Source of the DNA: an uncultured Pelagibacteraceae bacterium
GTDB taxonomy: Bacteria > Pseudomonadota > Alphaproteobacteria > Pelagibacterales > Pelagibacteraceae
Assembly: GCA_902558585.1 (NCBI GenBank)
Contig: CACEEO010000004.1
Coordinates: forward strand, 1 to 44,963
Reading direction: 5' to 3'
Length of the DNA stretch: 44,963 nt
The position numbers and the translations under genes are program-made. The notes beneath the pieces are model-generated. The model was not told where the DNA came from. It made no database searches and saw only the letters and a program-made list of their open reading frames with translations. Shown here piece after piece: positions 18,514 through 28,420 of the stretch. Position 1 is the stretch's first letter, and the number at the start of each line of letters is the position of its first letter.

Positions 18514-19505
18514 TGAAAATGTTAAGAGATAGTTTTGGTAGGACTTTTCCATATATAAGACTTTCGATTACCGATGTATGTAATTTTAAGTGTGGATATT
18601 GTTTACCCAATGGTTATCAAAGTGATAAGAGCGATAATAGAAAATTTCTTCACTTAGAGGAAATTAGACGTCTAGCAAAAGTTTTTTCAAAATTGGGTGT
18701 ATGCAAAATTAGACTTACTGGAGGTGAGCCAACGGTAAGAAAAGATTTTTTTGATATAATCAAGATATTAAAAAACGAAGCTGGAATAAAAAAAGTTGTA
18801 ATTACCACAAACGGTTATCATTTAGATGAAAAAGCAAAGATGTTAGTGGATAGTGGCTTAAACGGGATTAATATTAGCATTGATAGTCTAAATAGAAATA
18901 CATTCAAAAGTGTTACAGGTCACGATCGATTACCAGAGATTTTAAAAGGAATTAATATCTTACAAGATTTAAATTTTGAAAATATTAAGATTAATGCAGT
19001 TCTTTTAAATGGAATAAATGCATCAGACAAAGATTTTGAGTCTTGGGGAGAATTTATAAAAAAGAACAAAGTGGATTTTAGATATATAGAGCTAATGCAA
19101 ACAGGTGATAACCTAGATTATTTTAAAAAATACCATGTATCTTCAAAAATCTTCAAAGAATACTTAAATAAAAATAATTGGATTTATCAAACCTTAGGTA
19201 AAGATGCTGGGCCGTCACTAAATTATATCAATCCAGAGTATAAAGGTAAATTTGGAATTATAGCACCCTACTCTAAAGATTTTTGTAGAAGCTGTAATAG
19301 ATTAAGAATTACATCAAGAGGAGATCTTAGATTATGCCTATTTGGAAATACTGGAATAAGTATAAGACATTTATTACAAAAAGATGATCAAATTGAAGAA
19401 TTACAAGATCTTATAATGGGTCAAATGAAATTTAAAAAAGAATCTCACCATTTGGAACTTGGTGAAACTGGTTTAACTAAAAATTTATCTACCACAGGTG
19501 GCTAA
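18513..19505 (+). CDS. moaA: GTP 3',8-cyclase MoaA (radical SAM)
   Basis: CNFKCGYC radical-SAM motif, LTGGEPTVR, C-terminal FCRSCNRLRIT...LCLFG, C-terminal GG. Confidence 0.95.
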   Translation: MKMLRDSFGRTFPYIRLSITDVCNFKCGYCLPNGYQSDKSDNRKFLHLEEIRRLAKVFSKLGVCKIRLTGGEPTVRKDFFDIIKILKNEAGIKKVVITTNGYHLDEKAKMLVDSGLNGINISIDSLNRNTFKSVTGHDRLPEILKGINILQDLNFENIKINAVLLNGINASDKDFESWGEFIKKNKVDFRYIELMQTGDNLDYFKKYHVSSKIFKEYLNKNNWIYQTLGKDAGPSLNYINPEYKGKFGIIAPYSKDFCRSCNRLRITSRGDLRLCLFGNTGISIRHLLQKDDQIEELQDLIMGQMKFKKESHHLELGETGLTKNLSTTGG

Positions 19506-20050
19506 TGTCAAAATTAAAAATTATAAATCAAGAAGAGCTTAAAGATTGGGCGAAAGAAATATTTCAAAAAAATTCTTTCAATATGGTTGATGTTTCTTCA
19601 AAAAAAGAAACTTTTAGAAGAGCACTTGCATCAGGTAAAATTTATGTTGGAAAAGAGGTTTTCGATCTAATTAAAAATAAGAAGATGCCTAAAGGAGATC
19701 CCATTACTTTAGCTGAGGTATCAGCTGTGTTGGGTGTAAAAAAAACAAGTGAACTTATTCCTCTATGTCACCCACTTCCAATTGACCATACGGCTACTAA
19801 AATAATTATGAATGAATTAGACAGTTCATTAGAAGTTTTTTGTGTAGTTTCTGCAGTAGCAAAAACAGGTGTTGAAATGGAAGCTATAATGGGTGTTAAC
19901 TCTGCCTTAATCACAATTTATGATTTAAGCAAAATAGTAAATCCACATCTTAAAATTGATAACGTAAAATTGTTAATTAAAGAAGGTGGAAAAAGTGGAT
20001 TATGGAAAAACCCTGATGGGCTCCCAGATTTTTTAAAAAATATTTTTTAA
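19505..20050 (+). CDS. moaC: Cyclic pyranopterin monophosphate synthase MoaC
   Basis: MVDVSSKKETFRRA, IPLCHPLPI, KTGVEMEAIMGVNSALITIYDL. Confidence 0.95.
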   Translation: MSKLKIINQEELKDWAKEIFQKNSFNMVDVSSKKETFRRALASGKIYVGKEVFDLIKNKKMPKGDPITLAEVSAVLGVKKTSELIPLCHPLPIDHTATKIIMNELDSSLEVFCVVSAVAKTGVEMEAIMGVNSALITIYDLSKIVNPHLKIDNVKLLIKEGGKSGLWKNPDGLPDFLKNIF

Positions 20051-20319
20051 TGAAAATATCAGTTGAACTATTTGGTGCAGCTAGAGAATTTAGTACTAAA
20101 TCCCATTTAGACTTTGAATTAATTGAAAATTCCTCAATAAAAGATCTTAGAAACCAAATGATAGAGTTTATTGATATGAAATTTAAAGGAAATGAAACTT
20201 TTAAAAAAATTATTAAATCATCAGCTTTTTGTTCGTCTGATGATAAAATTGTCTCAGACAATTATAAAATAGTTAAAAAACAAAACTTTAGCATTATACC
20301 TCCTATAGGAGGCGGTTAA
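20050..20319 (+). CDS. moaD: Molybdopterin synthase small subunit MoaD
   Basis: Ubiquitin-like length, C-terminal PPIGGG; between moaC and moaE. Confidence 0.9.
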   Translation: MKISVELFGAAREFSTKSHLDFELIENSSIKDLRNQMIEFIDMKFKGNETFKKIIKSSAFCSSDDKIVSDNYKIVKKQNFSIIPPIGGG

Positions 20320-20765
20320 TGCTACATACTAAAATTATTGACGCATCAAAAAAAGAGAAGATAGAAATTTCAAAAGCAGAAAATTTTTTAAATCAATCGA
20401 AATTTGGCGCTGTAATATATTTTGTTGGGACTGTAAGAGATTTAAATGAAAATAAAACAGTTACCGGTATTACCTATGATGCAAAAGAAAGTATGGTTAT
20501 AAAAAGTTTTGAAGAAATTTACGAAGAAGCCGATAACAAGCTAAATATTAAAGAAAAAGCAGTATTTATTGAGCATGTTAAAGGATATGTGGGTTTAAAA
20601 GAAAAAAGCATCATTATTGGTGTAGCTTGCAAACATAGAGATCAAGCCTTTTTATTATCTAGATATATAATTGAAGAAATTAAAAAAAGATCTCCTATTT
20701 GGAAAAAAGAGCATTATGAAAATGAGGACAGTGAGTGGTTAAAAGGAATATCTCTTAATAATTAA
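20319..20765 (+). CDS. moaE: Molybdopterin synthase catalytic subunit MoaE
   Basis: GAVIYFVGTVRD, HRDQAF, KRSPIWKKE. Confidence 0.93.
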   Translation: MLHTKIIDASKKEKIEISKAENFLNQSKFGAVIYFVGTVRDLNENKTVTGITYDAKESMVIKSFEEIYEEADNKLNIKEKAVFIEHVKGYVGLKEKSIIIGVACKHRDQAFLLSRYIIEEIKKRSPIWKKEHYENEDSEWLKGISLNN

Positions 20766-20766
20766 A

Positions 20767-21672
20767 ATGATAAAATTTAAAAATTCAGAAATTACACCAG
20801 AGAATATTTATAAAAAAAGAAGATCTTTCATTAAATCTATAGGTCTTGGTGCAAGCACATTAGCAATGTCTACTATACCCTTTGTAAATAAATCTTTAGC
20901 AAGTGAGAGAGATAAATTAACGAGTTATAAAGACATAACGACTTATAATAATTATTATGAGTTTGGAACATCAAAGAGTGATCCTTATAGAAATTCTCAA
21001 ATATTTAAAACAACTCCTTGGGATATAACTATTGAGGGTGAAGTTGAAAAACCAATAAAATTATCTATGGAAGAAATCTCAGAAATGTTTATTTCTGAAG
21101 AAAGAATATATAGATTAAGATGTGTTGAAGGTTGGTCTATGGTTATTCCATGGATGGGGTTTTCTTTAAGCAATTTACTATCAAAAGTAAATCCAACTAA
21201 TAAAGCAAAATTTGTTGAATTTGAAAGTGTATATGACCCTGCACAAATGAAAGGTCAAAGATACCCTGTTTTAAACTGGCCTTACAATGAAGGTTTAAGA
21301 ATTGATGAAGCCATGCATCCTTTGACAACAGTTGTAACAGGTTTATATGGTAAAAAACTCCCTAATCAAAACGGAGCACCACTAAGAATTTTTATTCCAT
21401 GGAAGTATGGTTTTAAAAGTGCAAAAGCTATTGTTAAAATTAAATTTGTTGAAAACATGCCTACCTCATCATGGATGTGGGCTTCACCTAGAGAATATGG
21501 ATTTTACTCAAATGTTAATCCTAATGTTGATCACCCAAGATGGTCTCAATCAACTGAAAGAATAATAGGTGAAGGTGTTTGGGCACCTAGAGTAAAGACC
21601 TTAATGTTTAATGGTTATGGAGATGAAGTTGCAAGTCTCTATAGCGGAATGGATTTAAAAAAAAATTTCTAA
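20767..21672 (+). CDS. msrP: Protein-methionine-sulfoxide reductase catalytic subunit MsrP (YedY)
   Basis: YRLRCVEGWSMVIPWMGF and GAPLRIFIPWKYGFKSAKAIVKI; Tat-like N-terminus KKRRSFIKSIGLGAS. Confidence 0.93.
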   Translation: MIKFKNSEITPENIYKKRRSFIKSIGLGASTLAMSTIPFVNKSLASERDKLTSYKDITTYNNYYEFGTSKSDPYRNSQIFKTTPWDITIEGEVEKPIKLSMEEISEMFISEERIYRLRCVEGWSMVIPWMGFSLSNLLSKVNPTNKAKFVEFESVYDPAQMKGQRYPVLNWPYNEGLRIDEAMHPLTTVVTGLYGKKLPNQNGAPLRIFIPWKYGFKSAKAIVKIKFVENMPTSSWMWASPREYGFYSNVNPNVDHPRWSQSTERIIGEGVWAPRVKTLMFNGYGDEVASLYSGMDLKKNF

Positions 21673-21678
21673 ATTAAA

Positions 21679-22260
21679 TTGAGAAGATATTCTAAAACTC
21701 TGGTTTTTTTTCTCTCTCTTTGGCCAATTTATGTAATTTCATATCAAATAATTTTTAATCAATTAGGTCCAGAGCCTGTTGATAGAATCATAAATCACTT
21801 TGGAGAATGGACTTTGATATTTATTCTTTTAACTCTTTCAATGACACCACTGAAAAAAATCACAAAATCATTAGAGTGGATCAAGTTTAGAAGAATGCTT
21901 GGTTTGTTCACTTTTTTTTATGCATCTATTCATATGTTAAGTTATGTTGGTCTTGATTACAGATTTGATTTTGAGCCACTGATAAATGATGTCTTTAAGA
22001 AAAAGTTTGTCTTTATAGGATTTTCAGCTTGGTTGTTATTAATCCCACTTGCTGTAACGTCATCTGAGAGAATGGTTAGACTGTTAAAACAAAATTGGAA
22101 AAAAATTCATAGATTAATTTATATAATTGGGATTTTTGGTGTACTTCATTATATTTGGCTATCAAAAACAATATTTTTCAAACCACTTATATTTTTAATT
22201 ATTTTAGTAATTCTTTTGCTTTTTAGAATTAAAATTACTAGATCAGCTTCTAAAATCTGA
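21679..22260 (+). CDS. msrQ: Haem-binding membrane subunit MsrQ (YedZ); TTG start
   Basis: Ferric-reductase-like TM protein with conserved His (FYASIHMLSY, WKKIHRLIY, GVLHYIW); follows msrP. Confidence 0.9.
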   Translation: MRRYSKTLVFFLSLWPIYVISYQIIFNQLGPEPVDRIINHFGEWTLIFILLTLSMTPLKKITKSLEWIKFRRMLGLFTFFYASIHMLSYVGLDYRFDFEPLINDVFKKKFVFIGFSAWLLLIPLAVTSSERMVRLLKQNWKKIHRLIYIIGIFGVLHYIWLSKTIFFKPLIFLIILVILLLFRIKITRSASKI

Positions 22261-22818
22261 GGCTTTATCAAAATCTTTAAAAGATTTAACACTCATAGTT
22301 TTAATAAAATTTGTTCTATTTTTGAGCCTCTTAACCATAAATTTTGCTCCAAACTGACCTTTAATATTTTTAAATTTTTTTATTAAAGAATTATCAAAAC
22401 CGATGGGGTTACCTACTCTAGTTTTATATTTTAACGCATGTATTAAAAATTTTTTAGAATTTATAGATCTACAAATTTTATTTATATCTGATTGTTTAAC
22501 AAATGGCATGTCAGACTGAGCTACGATAAAGCCCTTATCATTTTTAGATATTTTTTTTAATCCTGTTTTTATAGAAGAGGCCATACCTCGTTTGTAATTT
22601 TTATTGTAGGTAAAAATAATTTTTTTATTTTTTTTTATTATTTTTTTTACTTCTTTGTGTTGATGGCCAAGAACTATGACAATTTTATTTACTTTACTTT
22701 TTTTTAATACGTTTAATGAATAATTTATTAACGGTTTATTTTTATATAGCTTAATCAGTTTATTTTCAGATTTCATTCTTTTTGATTGGCCAGCTGCAAG
22801 TAATATTGCTTTAATCAC
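22243..22818 (-). CDS. MocA/MobA-family molybdenum cofactor nucleotidyltransferase
   Basis: ILLAAGQSKRMKSENKL motif, GMASSIKTGL, VAQSDMPFV. Confidence 0.82.
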   Translation of the reverse strand: MIKAILLAAGQSKRMKSENKLIKLYKNKPLINYSLNVLKKSKVNKIVIVLGHQHKEVKKIIKKNKKIIFTYNKNYKRGMASSIKTGLKKISKNDKGFIVAQSDMPFVKQSDINKICRSINSKKFLIHALKYKTRVGNPIGFDNSLIKKFKNIKGQFGAKFMVKRLKNRTNFIKTMSVKSFKDFDKASDFRS

Positions 22819-23495
22819 TTTTTATAAGTTTCTGATACTAATTGAGCTATAATAGATAAAGCAATTTCTGGAGCAGATTTACCACCAAGCTTAATACCAA
22901 TTGGTCCGTGAATTGAATTAATTTCATCATTAGTAAATCCAGCTTCAGCTAATCTTTGACATCTGTTTTCATGAGTTTTTTTACTGCCAAGTGCTCCAAT
23001 ATAATAAAATTTATTTTTTAATGCGTATTGCAAAGCAGGATCATCTATTTTTGGATCATGTGTTAAAGCTATTAAGGCTGTACTTGAATTTGTTTCAATT
23101 TCTTCAAAAGCTTCTTTTGGCCACTTGTTAATAACTTTAATATCAGGAAATCTTTGCTCAGATGCAAAATATCCTCTTGGATCTATAATACTAATCTCAA
23201 AATTTAAACTTTTTGCAAAATCAACTAAATATTGTGCAATATGTACAGCCCCAACAATAATTACTTTTATTGGTTTTATATAAGTTTCAACAAATATCTC
23301 TGAATTTTCTATAACGCCGTTTTTTTTTGATTTAAAAAAATTTTCTATTTCATCAGCATATTTTGAAAATTCTCCTTTTGGAGAAGTGCCAGGCAAATAA
23401 ATTTCACTATCACCATTTTCTAAATTTGTAAGAATTGCAAACTCAGTTTTTGATGATTTTTTTTTTAATATTTCTTCAAGTGTTTTAATTTTCAT
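22815..23495 (-). CDS. XdhC family protein (C-terminal Rossmann domain)
   Basis: VIIVGAVHIAQYLVDFAKSLNFEISIIDPR, ALTHDPKIDDPAL, YIGALGSKKTHENR, GPIGIKLGGKSAPEIALSI. Confidence 0.88.
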   Translation of the reverse strand: MKIKTLEEILKKKSSKTEFAILTNLENGDSEIYLPGTSPKGEFSKYADEIENFFKSKKNGVIENSEIFVETYIKPIKVIIVGAVHIAQYLVDFAKSLNFEISIIDPRGYFASEQRFPDIKVINKWPKEAFEEIETNSSTALIALTHDPKIDDPALQYALKNKFYYIGALGSKKTHENRCQRLAEAGFTNDEINSIHGPIGIKLGGKSAPEIALSIIAQLVSETYKK

Positions 23496-23824
23496 TAGTG
23501 TATTTGCTCAATATATACCGCTATCTCTCCGCCACATGCTAGGCCCACTTCCCACGCGCTCTCATTCGAAACTTTAAACTCTATTTTTTTACAAGGCTTG
23601 TTGTCTTTAATTAATGATAGACATTCGCTTACAACTGCAGACTCCACACATCCTCCAGAAACTGATCCTGAAAAATCTCCTTTTTCGTTCACAATCATTC
23701 TGCTACCAACTTGTCTAGGTGATGATCCCCAGGTTTGAATTACTGTTGCTAAAACTACTTTTTGATTAGCGTTGATCCAATCTTGAGCTTCGTCTAATAT
23801 TTTCTCATCAAATGAATTTTTCAT
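23495..23824 (-). CDS. XdhC/CoxI family protein (N-terminal domain)
   Basis: VVLATVIQTWGSSPRQVGSRMIVNEKGDFSGSVSGGCVE, GLACGGEIAVYIE. Confidence 0.9.
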   Translation of the reverse strand: MKNSFDEKILDEAQDWINANQKVVLATVIQTWGSSPRQVGSRMIVNEKGDFSGSVSGGCVESAVVSECLSLIKDNKPCKKIEFKVSNESAWEVGLACGGEIAVYIEQIH

Positions 23825-23845
23825 CTGATAAAATATAGTTTCTAA

Positions 23846-24631
23846 CTAACAAGCATCAACGGCTTTTTTAGCCTGAGTGACAACTAAACTAGCTCTAAAT
23901 TCTGCAGAAGCATGCATATCAGTGTTCATTTCTGAACTATCTAGATCCATTCCATCTATTGAAGAAGAGGAAAAATTACCCGTTAGGGCTTTTGACATAT
24001 CTTTATCATTATAAACACATGATTTTGCACCAGTAACTGCAACGTTTACATCTCCTTTATGTTTAGCCACATATACTCCAACGATTGCATATCTAGATGC
24101 AGGATTAGGATGTTTTTGATAGCTAGATTTTTCTGGTATTTGAAATTCTATAGCTTCAATTAACTCACCCTTTTTTAAAGCGGTCTCAAACATTCCTTTA
24201 AAAAACTTTGCCGCTTCAATTTTTCTTTCGTTCGTATGTATTGTTGCGTTTAAAGCTATACATGCAGATGGATAATCAGCTGATGGATCGTTATTTGCAA
24301 TTGAACCACCTATCGTTCCTCTATTTCTTACTTGTGGATCACCAATTCCTTCAGCCAAACTAGACAATGATGGAATTGCTTTTTTAACATCTTTAGAATT
24401 TGAAACTTCAACATGTTTAGTTGCAGCTCCTATTGTAACTGATTTGCCACTTACTTTTATACCACTTAATTTTTTAATATTTTTTATATCAATTAAATCT
24501 TTGTAAGTAGCCAATCCTAATTTCATTGAAGGAATAGTAGTCATTCCTCCTGCTAAAAAAGCAGAACTAGATGAAGCAAGTTTAGATGCCTCTTTACTAT
24601 CTTTTGCTGAATGATAATTAAAATCTTTCAT
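23846..24631 (-). CDS. coxM: Carbon-monoxide-dehydrogenase-type FAD-binding medium subunit (CoxM-like)
   Basis: AGGMTTIPSMKLGLA and GDPQVRNRGTIGGSIANNDPSADYP. Confidence 0.9.
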   Translation of the reverse strand: MKDFNYHSAKDSKEASKLASSSSAFLAGGMTTIPSMKLGLATYKDLIDIKNIKKLSGIKVSGKSVTIGAATKHVEVSNSKDVKKAIPSLSSLAEGIGDPQVRNRGTIGGSIANNDPSADYPSACIALNATIHTNERKIEAAKFFKGMFETALKKGELIEAIEFQIPEKSSYQKHPNPASRYAIVGVYVAKHKGDVNVAVTGAKSCVYNDKDMSKALTGNFSSSSIDGMDLDSSEMNTDMHASAEFRASLVVTQAKKAVDAC

Positions 24632-24638
24632 AAACCTC

Positions 24639-27017
24639 CTATGCTGCTTTTGCGTTAGATTTTTTTAGATTTTTACAAGCCTTCCACACTTTTTCAGCTG
24701 TAGCTGGCATAGTAACCTCTTGTCCACCTAAGGCATCAATTACAGCATTCATCACAGTAGGTGGTGCTGCTATTGCTCCTGCTTCTCCACAACCTTTAAC
24801 TCCTAAAGGATTTGTGGTTGCATGTGTACAAGTATAACCGATGTTGAACTCAGGAAAATTATCTGCACGTGGCATCGTATAATCCATATAAGATCCAGTC
24901 ATCAACTGACCTGTTTCATCATACTCTGCATTTTCATACAATGCTTGACCAATGCCTTGAGCAAGACCACCATGAACTTGTCCTTCGACAACCATTGGAT
25001 TAATTATTCTTCCAAAATCATCACAAGCTGTATATTTTTCTAGCTTCACATGACCTGTTTCTGGATCTATCTCAACTTCAGCAATATGTGTTCCTGCTGG
25101 AAAAGAAAAGTTTGAAGGATCATAAAAAGAAGTTTCTTTTAAACCAGGCTCATCACCCTCTGGCAATGGAGATTTCATTTCATCTCTTACACCCGGTAGA
25201 TAACAAGCAAAAGCTACTTCTCCTATTGTTTTCTTTTTATTTGATTTAGAAACAATAAATTCTCCGTCTTTGAACTCAACATCTTCTGGATTTGCCTCTA
25301 ACATTTTTGCTGTAACTCTTTTACCTTTTTCAACTATTTTTTTACAAGCATTAACAATTGCGATACCACCAACAGCTAAAGATCTAGAACCGTATGTTCC
25401 CATACCAAATGTTCCTTTATCTGTATCTCCATGAACGATATCTATATTTTCTATTGGTACACCTAACTCATCAGCTGCTATTTGAGCAAAAGTTGTTTGG
25501 TGACTTTGTCCATGACTATGTGAACCTGTGTAAACAGTGACTTGTCCAGTTGGATTAAATCTAACCTCTGCAGATTCCCATAATCCAACTCCACATCCTA
25601 AAGACATTACAGCAGCTGAAGGAGCAATACCGCATGCTTCAAAATATGAGGTAACACCAATTCCTCTAAGTTTTCCTTTAGCTTCAGACTCTTTTCTTCT
25701 TGCCTCAAAACCTTTGTAGTCTGCCATCTGTTTTGCCTTTTCCATTCCAGCAACATAATCGCCAGAATCTACAGTATGAACTAATGTTTGTTTAAAAGGA
25801 AATGCTGTAGGGAAATTTTTAATTCTAAGTTCAGTTTTATCAATCCCTAATTCCATTGAAGCTTTTTCAACTAATCTTTCAATAGTGTATGTAGCCTCTG
25901 GTCTTCCTGCACCTCTATAAGCATCTACTGGAGCTGTATTTGTATATACAGCTTTGACATTTGTATAAGCTGCTGGAATTTCATAAACTCCAGTTGCACA
26001 AGGTCCAAATAAATAAGTCGGTGTAACTGTACCAAATACTCGAGCATAAGCTCCAAGGTTTGCTATGGTCTCATTTTTAAAACCAAGAAACTTTCCATCT
26101 TTAGTAACCGCTAATTCTGCATGAGTTACATGATCTCTTCCATGTATGTCAGTTAAAAAAGATTCTGATCTTTCTGCAACCCACTTTATAGCTCTATTAA
26201 TTTTTTTAGCTGCCCAGCTACAAACAATATCTTCGTTGTAGACATTAATTTTTGAACCAAAACCACCGCCAACATCTGGAGCTACAACTCTTAACTTATG
26301 TTCAGGAGCTACATTTCCAAAAGCAGACATTATCAATCTTGATAAATGTGGATTTTGACTTGTAGTATATAAAGTAATCTCTTCAGATGCTGCATTGTAA
26401 TCGGCAACACATGCTCTTGGCTCCATTGCATTTGGAATTAATCTATTATTAATGATATCAATAGAAATTACTTTATCAGCCTTATCAAATGCTTCTTTAA
26501 CTTTTTGTCTATCGCCTAATAACCAGTCAAAACAAAGATTTTTATCGATGCCTTCATGAATAGTATCTCCATTCATAGCATCTGCAGTACTTGTGACTGC
26601 TTTTAATACTTTGTAATCAACTTCAACTTTTTCTGCAGCTTCTTTTGCTTCTGCTAAACTTTCAGCAATTACAACTGCAACAGGATCTCCAACAAAATTT
26701 ACATTATCTTTAGCTAGCGGAGGGTTTCCAGGACATTTCATTTCTGTGCCATCTTCACTTCTGATTGCCCAACCCGCAATTAAACCTCCAATTTTATCAT
26801 CTGCTATTTCTTTGCCTGTAAGTATGCTTACTACTCCTGATGATTTTAAAGCTTTATCAATATTTAATTTTTTAATAGATGCTCTTGCATGTGGAGACCT
26901 AACAAAAATCGCGTAAGTTTGATTTGCTAAATTAATATCTGCTGTGTATCTGCCTTTACCAGTTAAAAATCTTTTATCCTCTTTTCTCTCAACTCTAGAA
27001 CCTACTAAACTTGCCAT
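24639..27017 (-). CDS. coxL: Xanthine-oxidase-family molybdopterin large subunit, form II CoxL-like
   Basis: GGGFGSK, AYRGAGRPEA active-site loop (form II), GVKGCGEAGAIAAPP. Confidence 0.93.
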   Translation of the reverse strand: MASLVGSRVERKEDKRFLTGKGRYTADINLANQTYAIFVRSPHARASIKKLNIDKALKSSGVVSILTGKEIADDKIGGLIAGWAIRSEDGTEMKCPGNPPLAKDNVNFVGDPVAVVIAESLAEAKEAAEKVEVDYKVLKAVTSTADAMNGDTIHEGIDKNLCFDWLLGDRQKVKEAFDKADKVISIDIINNRLIPNAMEPRACVADYNAASEEITLYTTSQNPHLSRLIMSAFGNVAPEHKLRVVAPDVGGGFGSKINVYNEDIVCSWAAKKINRAIKWVAERSESFLTDIHGRDHVTHAELAVTKDGKFLGFKNETIANLGAYARVFGTVTPTYLFGPCATGVYEIPAAYTNVKAVYTNTAPVDAYRGAGRPEATYTIERLVEKASMELGIDKTELRIKNFPTAFPFKQTLVHTVDSGDYVAGMEKAKQMADYKGFEARRKESEAKGKLRGIGVTSYFEACGIAPSAAVMSLGCGVGLWESAEVRFNPTGQVTVYTGSHSHGQSHQTTFAQIAADELGVPIENIDIVHGDTDKGTFGMGTYGSRSLAVGGIAIVNACKKIVEKGKRVTAKMLEANPEDVEFKDGEFIVSKSNKKKTIGEVAFACYLPGVRDEMKSPLPEGDEPGLKETSFYDPSNFSFPAGTHIAEVEIDPETGHVKLEKYTACDDFGRIINPMVVEGQVHGGLAQGIGQALYENAEYDETGQLMTGSYMDYTMPRADNFPEFNIGYTCTHATTNPLGVKGCGEAGAIAAPPTVMNAVIDALGGQEVTMPATAEKVWKACKNLKKSNAKAA

Positions 27018-27037
27018 TTTCTTTTTCCTCCTTAAAA

Positions 27038-27499
27038 TTACATTTTTGTTGCTGCTTCTTTAACCGCGGCAACAATATTTTGATATCCTGTACATCTGCA
27101 AATATTTCCTTCTAACCAATCTCTAATTTCTTTATCTGATGGTTTTTTGTTTTTTTGCAAAAGATCAACTGCACTCATAACCATTCCTGGAGTACAAAAA
27201 CCACACTGTAAGCCATGAAGTTTTTTGAACGCTTCTTGCATTGGATGCATTTTTCCATTTGTTTCTAAACCTTCAATTGTTGTAACTTTTGATCCATTAA
27301 CATCAGCTGCTAAAGCCGTACAACTTTTTAAAGAATTTCCATCAACATGAACTACACAAGCTCCACATTGGCTAGTATCACATCCGATATGTGTACCTGT
27401 TAGCTGTAAATGCTCTCTTAAAAATGTAGATAGTAAAGTGTTATCAGGAGCTTCTTTTTCAACTTTTCTTCCATTAACTTCTAATGAAATTTTACCCAT
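27038..27499 (-). CDS. coxS: [2Fe-2S] small subunit (CoxS-like)
   Basis: [16 protein letters not shown]...C and CGFCTPGM...[12 protein letters not shown]. Confidence 0.95.
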   Translation of the reverse strand: MGKISLEVNGRKVEKEAPDNTLLSTFLREHLQLTGTHIGCDTSQCGACVVHVDGNSLKSCTALAADVNGSKVTTIEGLETNGKMHPMQEAFKKLHGLQCGFCTPGMVMSAVDLLQKNKKPSDKEIRDWLEGNICRCTGYQNIVAAVKEAATKM

Positions 27500-27586
27500 A
27501 ATCTCTCCTTATAAATAATAAGAAGATTTAATCATTTTGAGAATATGATAGCAAGTGTCAAATTAAACACTACTTGGACTAGAATT

Positions 27587-28153
27587 TTATTTTAAAAACA
27601 TCCAATAAATTAAGAAAATTCCAAAAACTACTACGGCAGTTAAATACCCATAACTAATTTTTGAGTCAGAAGTTTTTTGTTCAACTGCTAATGGAGTTTC
27701 TTTTTCTTCAACTTTTTCAGAAGAAATTAATTCAGAAAATTTACCAAAAAAAATATCTGCCATTTTTTTTGCTGTCATATCTATAAGTCTTGAACCTACT
27801 TGTGCAATTTTACCACCTACTTGTGCTTCAACAGAATAAATTAAATTTGTTCCAGTTTCTGTATCCTCAAGTTTAACTTCAGCTTCTCCTGAAGCAAAAC
27901 CAACTAGAGAGTTTCCAGATCCTGAAATCTTATAACTGTTAGGAGGATTTAAATCTTTTAATTCAATATCACCAGAAAAGGTTGCATTAAAAGGTCCAAT
28001 TTTATTTGTAGCTTTTGCAGAAAATTCAGTATCAGATTTTTTATTAAATTCTTCACATCCCGGGATTGCTTGTTTAAGTATTTCTGGATCATTTAAAGCT
28101 TCCCAAACTTTTTGTTTTTCTAAATTAATTTTATAAGATCCTGTTAATTTCAT
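27587..28153 (-). CDS. coxG: CoxG family (SRPBCC) protein with C-terminal TM anchor
   Basis: KVWEALNDPEILKQAIPGCEEF, C-terminal hydrophobic helix. Confidence 0.88.
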   Translation of the reverse strand: MKLTGSYKINLEKQKVWEALNDPEILKQAIPGCEEFNKKSDTEFSAKATNKIGPFNATFSGDIELKDLNPPNSYKISGSGNSLVGFASGEAEVKLEDTETGTNLIYSVEAQVGGKIAQVGSRLIDMTAKKMADIFFGKFSELISSEKVEEKETPLAVEQKTSDSKISYGYLTAVVVFGIFLIYWMFLK

Positions 28154-28174
28154 AAATTAAACATATAATAAATT

Positions 28175-28420
28175 ATGGATGAAAATACAAAAAAAGAATT
28201 ACAATCTGCAGCTTTTGAAAGATTAATTTCTCATCTTAGAGAAAGAAAAGATGTACAAAATATAGATCTAATGAATCTTGCAGGTTTTTGTAGAAACTGT
28301 CTTTCTAAATGGTACAGAGAAGAAGCGGGAAAAAAAGGGATTGAAATTTCTGATCCTGATGCAAGAGAACATGTTTACGGGATGCCTTATTCTGAATGGA
28401 AAGATAAATATCAAAAATAA
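28175..28420 (+). CDS. DUF1244 family protein
   Basis: RLISHLRERKDVQNIDLMNLAGFCRNCLSKWY...YGMPYSEWK. Confidence 0.82.
   Translation: MDENTKKELQSAAFERLISHLRERKDVQNIDLMNLAGFCRNCLSKWYREEAGKKGIEISDPDAREHVYGMPYSEWKDKYQK

Noticed and set aside
22615-22655. Long T/A homopolymer runs suggestive of slippage or a repeat element
   Set aside because: Explained by Lys/Ile-rich coding (KKIIKKNKKIIF) on the minus strand in frame with the MocA-like protein.
24822-25043. Short + strand ORFs antisense to coxL (also 25537-25719)
   Set aside because: No start-site support or recognisable domain; coxL strongly supported on the other strand.
27554-27571. AGTGT-N8-ACACT inverted repeat between coxG and coxS
   Set aside because: Only 5 bp, no T run, expected by chance in AT-rich sequence.
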